Shown: one piece after another, positions 1-5,016 of the stretch
How positions within the stretch are numbered: position 1 is the first letter of the stretch
How the letters are laid out: every line of letters begins with the position of its first letter
Source: DASZHJ01 sp035507155
Lineage (GTDB): Bacteria; Pseudomonadota; Alphaproteobacteria; ATCC43930; CGMCC-115725
Reading direction: 5' to 3'
Length of the DNA stretch: 5,016 nt
Assembly: GCA_035507155.1 (NCBI GenBank)
Contig: DATJOK010000251.1
Coordinates: 1-5,016 of the forward strand
Program-made: the position numbers and the translations under genes
The notes under the pieces: model-generated
The model's input: only the letters and a program-made list of their open reading frames with translations
The model's database searches: none
What the model was told of the DNA's origin: nothing

Positions 1-617
1 TGGCGCGTGATGGCGTCGCGCAATTCCCGAAGGACGCCGAGCTCTACATCCGACCGATGTTCTTCGCCGAGAGCGGCTGGATCTATCCCGATCCCGAGAG
101 CACGCGCTTCGTGATCGCGGTCTATGACTCGCCGATGCCGAAGCCCACCGGCTTCACGGTCTGCCTCTCGCCCTACCGGCGGCCGGCGCCGGACATGGCG
201 CCGACCGACGCCAAGGCGCCCTGTCTCTACCCGAACTCCGGGCGCGCGCTCCGGGACGCCGAGGCACGCGGCTTCGCCAACGCGGTGGTGCTGGACCACG
301 AGGGCAACGTGGCGGAGCTTGCCACCGCCAACATCTTCATGGTGAAGGACGGCGTCGTGCATACGCCGGCGGCGAACGGCACCTTTCTAGCCGGCGTCAC
401 CCGCCGCCGCTTGATCCAGCTGCTGCAGGCCGCCGGCTTCAAGGTGATGGAGCGCCCGATCAAATACGACGAGCTCAAGCAGGCGGATGAGCTGTTCTCG
501 TCGGGGAATTACGGCAAGGTGCTGCCGATCACCGGCATCGATCAGCGAAGCCTGCAGCCGGGCCCCGTCTACAGCCGCTCGCGCGCGCTCTATTGGGACT
601 TCACCCATAGCACCTGA
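1..617 (+). CDS. ilvE: Branched-chain amino acid aminotransferase, 3' part (5' end outside window)
   Basis: PLP-dependent class IV aminotransferase, expected to catalyse the last step of valine, leucine and isoleucine synthesis (2-oxo acid plus glutamate to amino acid plus 2-oxoglutarate) in the cytoplasm. The reading frame is open from base 3, giving 204 residues here; the family is usually about 290-300, so roughly the first third is missing. Numbering from base 3: the likely Schiff-base lysine is K71 in TDAKAPCLYPNSGR; the class IV signature starts at E105 (ELATANIF), whose Glu contacts the PLP pyridine nitrogen in the family; the phosphate-binding loop is GVTR at 131-134; SSGNYGKVLPITGID (166 onward) is the conserved C-terminal substrate-side segment. 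The ending with GPVYSRSRALYWDF is typical of proteobacterial IlvE. The stop TGA lies at 615-617, four bases before the likely helicase start, suggesting one transcript. A D-amino-acid transaminase or aminodeoxychorismate lyase is less likely given the YPNSGRALR and SGNYGK wording. Confidence 0.93.
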   Translation, partial: ARDGVAQFPKDAELYIRPMFFAESGWIYPDPESTRFVIAVYDSPMPKPTGFTVCLSPYRRPAPDMAPTDAKAPCLYPNSGRALRDAEARGFANAVVLDHEGNVAELATANIFMVKDGVVHTPAANGTFLAGVTRRRLIQLLQAAGFKVMERPIKYDELKQADELFSSGNYGKVLPITGIDQRSLQPGPVYSRSRALYWDFTHST

Positions 618-621
618 ACGC

Positions 622-3366
622 GTGGCGCCCTCTTCCGGCGTGAAGCGGCCGGCGGCGCCGGCGCTCGCGGTCGGCTACAAGCGTGCGAGCTGGCTCACGC
701 CCGAGGGCGAGATCGAGAGCCTGTCGCCGCTGGAGGCGGCGCAGCGCGTGCGCCGCGGGCCGGTGCTGCTCTGCCATGGCGGCTGGCTCGCGCGCCGGCT
801 CGGCATCGATCCCTTCCCGGCGCTCGATCTCCTGGAGCTCTACGCCTTCGTTCGCCCGGCGCGGCCGCTGGTGCCGACGGCGCGCGGCCTGGCCGCGGCG
901 CTGTCGCTGCCGCGTCCCGCCGACCTCGACGAGGAGGCGGTGACCCTGGCGCGCGCCGCCGATGCGCTCCTGGCGGAGCTTGCGGCATCCGGCGACGGCG
1001 AGGCGAAGGCGGTGGCGCAGCAGGTGGCCGCGAGCGGCTGGCTCTGGGGTGGCGCGGTGCTGGCGGCGCTGGCTCATGTCCAGGCAAGCGAGGCAGCGGG
1101 TCTCGCCGCCTGGCGCCGGCTCGGCGAATGGGCGGAGCACGCGCCGGAGCCGCCGCCCGGCCATCAGCCGGTGGAGGAGGCGGAGGCACGCTGGCGTCTC
1201 GCTGCGCTGCTCGGCGCCGACGCGGAGGCGAGACCGCAGCAGGCGGATTATGCGGCGGCGGCGAGCGCAGCCTTCCGCCCGCGCGAGGAGCCTGACGAGC
1301 CGATGGCTGTCCTCGCCGAGGCCGGCACCGGCGTCGGCAAGACCCTGGGCTACATCGCGCCCGCAAGTCTCTGGGCCGAGAAGAACGCCGGCGCGGTCTG
1401 GATTTCCACCTTCACCCGCAACCTGCAGCATCAGATCGACACCGAGCTCGATCGGCTCTACCCGGAGGCCTCGGAGAAGAGCCGGCGCGTCGTCATCCGC
1501 AAGGGGCGCGAGAATTATCTCTGCCTGCTGAATTTCGAGGAGGCGGTCGGCAATCTGCCGACGCGGCCGGCGACTGCGGTCGGCGTCGGGCTGATGGCGC
1601 GCTGGATCGCGGCGAGCCGGGACGGCAGCCTGGTGGGCGGCGATTTCCCGGGCTGGCTTCCCGATCTCATCGGCCGCGGGCGGACGCTGGGCCTCGCGGA
1701 TCGCCGCGGCGAATGCATCCATTCCGCCTGCCCGCATTATCACCGCTGCTTCATCGAGAAGAGCGTGCGCCGGGCGCGGCGCGCGCGCCTCGTGGTGGCG
1801 AACCATGCCCTCGTCATGGTGCAGGCGGCCTGGGGCGGCATCGACGACAGCAACGTGCCGACGCGCTATGTGTTCGACGAGGGCCATCACGTCTTCGAGG
1901 CCGCCGACAACGCCTTCTCGCTGGCGCTCACGGGGCGCGAGGCGGTGGAGCTGCGCCGCTGGCTCTTGGGCGTCGAGGGCGGGCGGGGACGCGCGCGTGG
2001 ACTCAGGCGGCGGCTGGAGGATCTCGTCGCTGGCGACGAGGTGGCGGAGAAGGCGCTGCTCGATGCGCAGGCGGCGGCCCGCGTGCTGCCGGGCGAGGGC
2101 TGGCTGGGGCGCCTCAATCAGAACGCGCCCTATGGCGCCATGGAGGCGTTCCTCGCCCATGCGCGCCGCCAGGTGCTGGCGCGCGCCGAGGCGAGCGAGA
2201 GCGCCTATTCGCTGGAGACCGAGGCGCGGCCGCCGGTGGAGGGCCTGCTCGCCGCCGCTGCGGCGCTCGGCGTCGCACTGCGCTCGCTGATCACGCCGCT
2301 GGAGACGCTGGCGAAGCAGCTCGTGAAGCGCCTCGACGACGAGGCGGCGGATCTCGATCCCGGCACCCGGCTCCGCATCGACGCGGCGGCGCGCAGCCTC
2401 AAGCGCCGCACCGAGGGCGAGCTCATGGGCTGGAGCGCGATGCTGGCGGATCTTCCCAATCCCGGCGCCGCGGCGCTGGTGGACTGGTTCGCCATCGACC
2501 GCTACGACGGCCACGAGATCGATGTCGGCATGCACCGGCACTGGATCGATCCGACGCGGCCCTTCGTCGAGACGGTGGCGAAGCCGGCCCAGGGCCTCCT
2601 GATCACCTCGGCGACGCTCACCGATGGCACCGGCGATCCCGTCGCCGACTGGGCGGCGGCGGAGATGCTGACCGGCGCGCGGCATCTCTCGCGGCCGGCG
2701 CTCCGCGCCCGCGTGCCGTCGCCCTTCGACTACCGGGCGCAGACGCGGATCTTCGTGGTGACCGACGTCAAGCGCGACAGCATGGAGCAGGTGGCGGCCG
2801 CCTATCGCACGCTGTTCCTGGCGGCGGGCGGCGGCGCCCTCGGCCTCTTCACCGCGATCCAGCGCTTGCGGGCGGTCCATGGCCGGATCGCGGCACCGCT
2901 GGAGGAGGCGGGCCTGCCGCTGCTGGCGCAGCACGTGGATGCCATGGACACCGCGACGTTGGTGGATATCTTCCGCGCCGAGGAGGATGCGTGCCTCCTC
3001 GGCACCGACGCGGTCCGCGACGGCGTCGACGTGCCCGGCCGCTCGCTCCGCCTCATCGTCTTCGACCGCGTGCCCTGGCCGCGCCCCGACATCCTGCACA
3101 AGGCGCGGCGCGCCGAGTTCGGCGGCTCCGGCTATGATGACCGCATCACCCGGCTGAGATTGCGCCAGGCTTTCGGCCGCCTGGTGCGGCGCGCCGGCGA
3201 TACCGGCGTCTTCGTGCTGCTGGACTCGCGGCTCCCCTCGCGTCTCCTCGGCGCCTTTCCCGAGGGCGTCAGCGTCGAGCGCATCGGTCTCGCGGAAGCG
3301 ACGGAGAAGACGCGGGCGTTTCTTCTCAGCCGAACTGAAGCAGGGTCAGCAGCAGCGGGATCGTGA
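622..3366 (+). CDS. DinG/XPD-type Fe-S ATP-dependent DNA helicase
   Basis: Superfamily 2 helicase of the DinG/XPD group, expected to unwind DNA 5'-3' with ATP, likely in repair or in clearing R-loops and other structures. Numbering from GTG 622 (914 residues): Q-motif-like RPQQADY 204-210; Walker A AEAGTGVGKT 232-241 (K240); motif Ia STFTRNLQHQI 262-272; Fe-S cysteines C301, C365, C370, C376, where the last three have the CX4CX5C spacing of E. coli DinG; NHAL from 394; motif II DEGH 419-422; motif III TSATL 662-666; motif V GTDAVRDGVDVPG 794-806; motif VI QAFGRLVRR 849-857. All catalytic motifs look intact. Residues about 20-100 resemble a degenerate DnaQ-type exonuclease. The start is uncertain: the frame is open back to ATG 487, but that would overlap ilvE by 131 bases; GTG 622 and GTG 640 are alternatives, and neither has a clear Shine-Dalgarno, which fits translation coupled to ilvE. 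It is longer than E. coli DinG (about 716 residues), mostly through the N-terminal extension, so I do not assign the symbol dinG. Confidence 0.92.
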   Translation: MAPSSGVKRPAAPALAVGYKRASWLTPEGEIESLSPLEAAQRVRRGPVLLCHGGWLARRLGIDPFPALDLLELYAFVRPARPLVPTARGLAAALSLPRPADLDEEAVTLARAADALLAELAASGDGEAKAVAQQVAASGWLWGGAVLAALAHVQASEAAGLAAWRRLGEWAEHAPEPPPGHQPVEEAEARWRLAALLGADAEARPQQADYAAAASAAFRPREEPDEPMAVLAEAGTGVGKTLGYIAPASLWAEKNAGAVWISTFTRNLQHQIDTELDRLYPEASEKSRRVVIRKGRENYLCLLNFEEAVGNLPTRPATAVGVGLMARWIAASRDGSLVGGDFPGWLPDLIGRGRTLGLADRRGECIHSACPHYHRCFIEKSVRRARRARLVVANHALVMVQAAWGGIDDSNVPTRYVFDEGHHVFEAADNAFSLALTGREAVELRRWLLGVEGGRGRARGLRRRLEDLVAGDEVAEKALLDAQAAARVLPGEGWLGRLNQNAPYGAMEAFLAHARRQVLARAEASESAYSLETEARPPVEGLLAAAAALGVALRSLITPLETLAKQLVKRLDDEAADLDPGTRLRIDAAARSLKRRTEGELMGWSAMLADLPNPGAAALVDWFAIDRYDGHEIDVGMHRHWIDPTRPFVETVAKPAQGLLITSATLTDGTGDPVADWAAAEMLTGARHLSRPALRARVPSPFDYRAQTRIFVVTDVKRDSMEQVAAAYRTLFLAAGGGALGLFTAIQRLRAVHGRIAAPLEEAGLPLLAQHVDAMDTATLVDIFRAEEDACLLGTDAVRDGVDVPGRSLRLIVFDRVPWPRPDILHKARRAEFGGSGYDDRITRLRLRQAFGRLVRRAGDTGVFVLLDSRLPSRLLGAFPEGVSVERIGLAEATEKTRAFLLSRTEAGSAAAGS

Positions 3367-4264
3367 TCACCGAGACGAGCGTGGTGGCGAGCGTCGCTGC
3401 CGCCGTGCTCTCGACGTCGAGCTGATAGGCCTGCGCGACGGTGAAAGCGAGGGTGCCGGTGGGGAGCGCCGCCAGCAGCACGGCGGCGCTCGACCAGCGC
3501 GGCTCCATCCCGAGGAGCGGCACCGCGATCGCCCAGGTGATCGCCGGCTGCACCAGCATCTTGAGGACGGTGACCCAGCCGATGGTGGGGAGATAGCGGG
3601 TGAGGGGACGGCCGCTCAGGAACAGGCCGAGCGCCACCAGGGCGCAGGGGCTCGCCGCCGCGCCCAGGAGTTCGCAGAAGCGCGCGATCGGCAGCGGCAC
3701 GGAAAGGCCGACTGCCGAGGCGAGGAGGCCGAGCACCGGCGCCGTCACCAGGGGATTGCGCAGGAGCGCCATCACGACGTCGCGCGTCATCGCCAGCGCC
3801 CCCGCTGCCGGCGCGAGATCGAGCTCCACCAGCACCACGACGATGCCAAGCGCCACCGCGGCGTTGAAGACGGTGGCGATGATGGCGGGCTGCGTCTCAG
3901 CGGGGCCGAAGGCGGCGAGAAAGAGCGGGATGCCGATATAGCCGGTGTTGGGAAAGGAGGCGACGAAGCTGCGCAGGCTGTGCGCCGCCGGCCGCGCGTC
4001 GCCGAAGAGACCGCTGCAGAGGCGCGCCAGCACGAAGGCGATGACCGTACCGCCGCCGAACGCCGTGAGAAAATCGGGGCGCAGCGTGTCGGCGATCGGC
4101 ACGCGGGCCATGGAGAGGAACAGGTAGGGCGGAAAGGCGATCCAATAGACGAAGCGATTGAGCGCCACGCTGCTCTCGCCGCCGAGCAGACGCCACTCGG
4201 CGCAGAGATATCCGGCGAGGATGATCCCGAAGACGGGAAATGCTACATTGAGAATGGCGCTCAT
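3326..4264 (-). CDS. AEC-family (auxin efflux carrier-like) permease
   Basis: Integral inner-membrane transporter of the AEC family (312 residues, normal for the family, usually 300-320). Bacterial members include malonate transporters such as MdcF and other organic-acid carriers, but the substrate cannot be read from sequence. About ten hydrophobic helices are visible at roughly 4-22, 36-54, 64-85, 97-120, 125-148, 163-188, 195-217, 228-251, 258-280 and 287-310. Family hallmarks are the N-terminal PVFGIILAGYL (10-20), SFPNTGYIGIPL (103-114), NPLVTAPVLG (170-179) and an ALPTGTLAFTVA segment (267 onward); the two five-helix halves fit the family's inverted-repeat fold. The ATG start (complement of 4262-4264) opens straight into the first helix, as usual, but has no clear ribosome binding site. 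No malonate decarboxylase or other catabolic gene lies beside it to suggest a substrate. Its last 41 bases overlap the helicase gene tail to tail. Confidence 0.93.
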   Translation of the reverse strand: MSAILNVAFPVFGIILAGYLCAEWRLLGGESSVALNRFVYWIAFPPYLFLSMARVPIADTLRPDFLTAFGGGTVIAFVLARLCSGLFGDARPAAHSLRSFVASFPNTGYIGIPLFLAAFGPAETQPAIIATVFNAAVALGIVVVLVELDLAPAAGALAMTRDVVMALLRNPLVTAPVLGLLASAVGLSVPLPIARFCELLGAAASPCALVALGLFLSGRPLTRYLPTIGWVTVLKMLVQPAITWAIAVPLLGMEPRWSSAAVLLAALPTGTLAFTVAQAYQLDVESTAAATLATTLVSVITIPLLLTLLQFG

Positions 4265-4276
4265 GGCGGCGCCGCT

Positions 4277-4305
4277 CTCATACGCGAGCGTGGCCGGAGT
4301 GTCGA
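4277..4305 (-). promoter_or_regulatory. Possible sigma70-type promoter for the AEC permease
   Basis: Read on the minus strand, TCGACA (complement of 4300-4305, five of six matches to TTGACA) is followed after exactly 17 bases by TATGAG (complement of 4277-4282, four of six matches to TATAAT). Only 12 bases separate the -10 box from the permease ATG, so a transcript would have a leader of about 5 bases and be nearly leaderless, in keeping with the missing Shine-Dalgarno. The region is only about 80 bases and GC-rich, so the match could be chance. This is inference from consensus only. Confidence 0.3.
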
Positions 4306-4332
4306 GGGTCGCGGGCGCTGAACGAAGAAGTC

Positions 4333-4338
4333 AGGAGG
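4333..4338 (+). promoter_or_regulatory. Strong Shine-Dalgarno that fixes the TerB-like start
   Basis: AGGAGG, a full match to the anti-Shine-Dalgarno core, ends nine bases before ATG 4348. A TTG at 4339 in the same frame directly abuts this motif and cannot be served by it, so ATG 4348 is the start to use. It is the only clear ribosome binding site in the window. Confidence 0.85.
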
Positions 4339-4347
4339 TTGCTGTAC

Positions 4348-4752
4348 ATGCTCGATCATCATTCGGCGCTCATCTATTCCATGGTGCTGGCCTCCGCCGC
4401 CGACACCGCGATGACCGATGCGGAGCTCCGCACCATCGGCGACATCGTGACGCATCTGCCGATCTTCTCCGACTACGACAACAAGTCGCTCACCAAGGCG
4501 CTGTCGAGCTGCTCGGACATGCTGCAGCAGGAGGACGGGCTCGACCGCGCGATCAAGGAGATCAAGACGGCGCTGCCGCCGCGGCTACGCGAGACCGCCT
4601 ATGCGGTCGCCTGCGACGTGGTGGCGAGCGACGGCGAGGCCTCCCAGGAGGAGCTGCGCCTCCTCGAGCTGATGCGCGACCGCCTCTCCATCGACCGCCT
4701 CGCCGCCGCCGCCATCGAGCGCGCGGCAAGGGCCAGGTTCATGACGTTGTGA
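4348..4752 (+). CDS. TerB-like (tellurite resistance TerB family) protein
   Basis: Small, mostly helical, soluble protein of 134 residues, close to the usual 130-150 of free-standing TerB-like proteins. Family members are acidic helical bundles that bind divalent metal; a role in tellurite resistance is known only for those in full ter operons, so no function is claimed here. Numbering from ATG 4348, two similar acidic segments stand out: AADTAMTDAELR (17-28) and ASDGEASQEELR (93-104). Each has an Asp and a Glu seven residues apart (D19/E26 and D95/E102), which is the pseudo-symmetric metal-site pattern expected for the TerB fold. There is no signal peptide or membrane segment. It has its own strong Shine-Dalgarno, diverges from the AEC permease and converges on groEL; no terA, terC, terD, terE or terZ lies nearby. 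It starts within 85 bases of the permease start, so the two may share regulation, but no operator is evident. Confidence 0.85.
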   Translation: MLDHHSALIYSMVLASAADTAMTDAELRTIGDIVTHLPIFSDYDNKSLTKALSSCSDMLQQEDGLDRAIKEIKTALPPRLRETAYAVACDVVASDGEASQEELRLLELMRDRLSIDRLAAAAIERAARARFMTL

Positions 4753-4786
4753 TTGGGGCTTCGCAGGATCGCCTTGCAGTGAGTGC

Positions 4787-4820
4787 AAAAAGAAAGGGCC
4801 GCGGAAACTCCGCGGCCCTT
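4787..4820 (-). terminator. Intrinsic terminator of groEL (minus strand)
   Basis: A perfect 12-base-pair stem (4794-4805 pairing with 4809-4820, GC-rich core GGGCCGCGGA) closes a 3-base loop. On the minus strand the hairpin is followed by a T-rich run, TTTCTTTTT (complement of 4787-4795), about 24 bases after the groEL stop: a classic rho-independent terminator for groEL. On the plus strand the hairpin is followed by CTTGTCGC-type sequence without a U tract, so it would stop the TerB-like transcript less efficiently, if at all. Confidence 0.9.
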
Positions 4821-4843
4821 GTCGCATGCGAGGGTGGCTGGGA

Positions 4844-5016
4844 TCAGAAATCCATGCCGCCCATGCCGCCGTGGTCGTGGCCGCCGGGCATTGCCGCCGC
4901 CTTCTTCTCCGGCTTCTCGCCCACCATCGCCTCGGTGGTGATGAGGAGGCCCGCGACGGAGGAGGCATCCTGCAGCGCGAGGCGCACCACCTTGGTCGGA
5001 TCGATGATGCCGGCCT
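4844..5016 (-). CDS. groEL: 60 kDa chaperonin GroEL, C-terminal end (5' part outside window)
   Basis: The last 56 codons of the GroEL chaperonin, the ring-forming ATPase that folds proteins in the cytoplasm together with GroES. The visible part begins AGIIDPTKVVRLALQDASS, the conserved equatorial-domain segment near the GroEL C-terminus, continues through VAGLLITTEAMV and KPEKK, and ends with the Gly-Met-rich disordered tail GGHDHGGMGGMDF that hangs into the folding cavity. The stop is the complement of 4844-4846. Two bases (5015-5016) belong to the next codon upstream. The tail carries two His and one Asp (GGHDHGG) before the GGM repeat. groES would be expected beyond the window, upstream on the minus strand. 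A strong terminator follows. Only a tenth of the protein is visible, so which copy this is in a genome with several groEL genes cannot be told. Confidence 0.96.
   Translation of the reverse strand, partial: AGIIDPTKVVRLALQDASSVAGLLITTEAMVGEKPEKKAAAMPGGHDHGGMGGMDF

Noticed and set aside
487..621. Helicase start at ATG 487
   Set aside because: It would add 45 residues that are an out-of-frame reading of the conserved ilvE C-terminus, rich in Arg/Ser/Cys and unlike a protein N-terminus.
601..3099. A 2.5-kb open frame on the minus strand opposite the helicase (832 codons)
   Set aside because: Its translation is dominated by Arg, Ala, His and Gln with no recognisable motif, as expected from the complement of a GC-rich gene with strong codon bias. 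The plus-strand helicase with all its motifs explains the region.
1713..3137. A 474-codon plus-strand open frame inside the helicase gene
   Set aside because: Arg/Gly/Ala-rich low-complexity translation in a shifted frame of a GC-rich gene; no start signal and no domain.
4266..4275. Perfect 10-base palindrome GCGGCGCCGC just upstream of the permease start
   Set aside because: Short, made only of G and C, and likely to arise by chance at this composition; no second copy in the intergenic region to support an operator.
3980..4321. Plus-strand open frame opposite the permease start and extending into the intergenic region
   Set aside because: Mostly antisense to the permease, with a charged Arg/Glu/Ala-rich translation and no motif or ribosome binding site.
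4339..4347. TTG 4339 as start of the TerB-like gene
   Set aside because: It directly abuts the AGGAGG motif; ATG 4348 has the ideal 9-base spacing.

Overview
The window is GC-rich, bacterial chromosomal DNA that is almost fully coding, with five protein genes. The protein families and wording of conserved motifs (an alphaproteobacterial-style IlvE, a large DinG-like helicase directly behind it, a GroEL ending in a GGM-type tail) fit an alphaproteobacterium, perhaps of the Rhodospirillales kind. That placement is inferred from sequence style, not from a search.

Layout. (1) 1-617, plus strand: the 3' two-thirds of a branched-chain amino acid aminotransferase gene (ilvE), cut by the window edge. 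(2) 622-3366, plus strand, four bases after the ilvE stop: a large Fe-S cluster helicase of the DinG/XPD type with an N-terminal region that looks like a worn-down DnaQ-type exonuclease. (3) 3326-4264, minus strand: a ten-helix AEC-family permease whose 3' end overlaps the helicase 3' end by 41 bases. (4) 4265-4347: a short divergent intergenic region carrying a strong Shine-Dalgarno for the next gene and a possible promoter for the permease. (5) 4348-4752, plus strand: a small TerB-like protein. (6) 4753-4843: an intergenic region holding a strong hairpin terminator oriented for the minus strand. (7) 4844-5016, minus strand: the last 56 codons of groEL, running off the window.

The genes do not form one pathway. 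ilvE and the helicase are probably co-transcribed because of their 4-base spacing. The permease and the TerB-like gene diverge from a shared upstream region. The TerB-like gene and groEL converge on the terminator. Nothing in the window looks like a mobile element, CRISPR array, RNA gene or defence island. It reads as ordinary housekeeping chromosome, and the most notable points are the helicase N-terminus, the helicase/permease tail overlap and the free-standing TerB-like gene.
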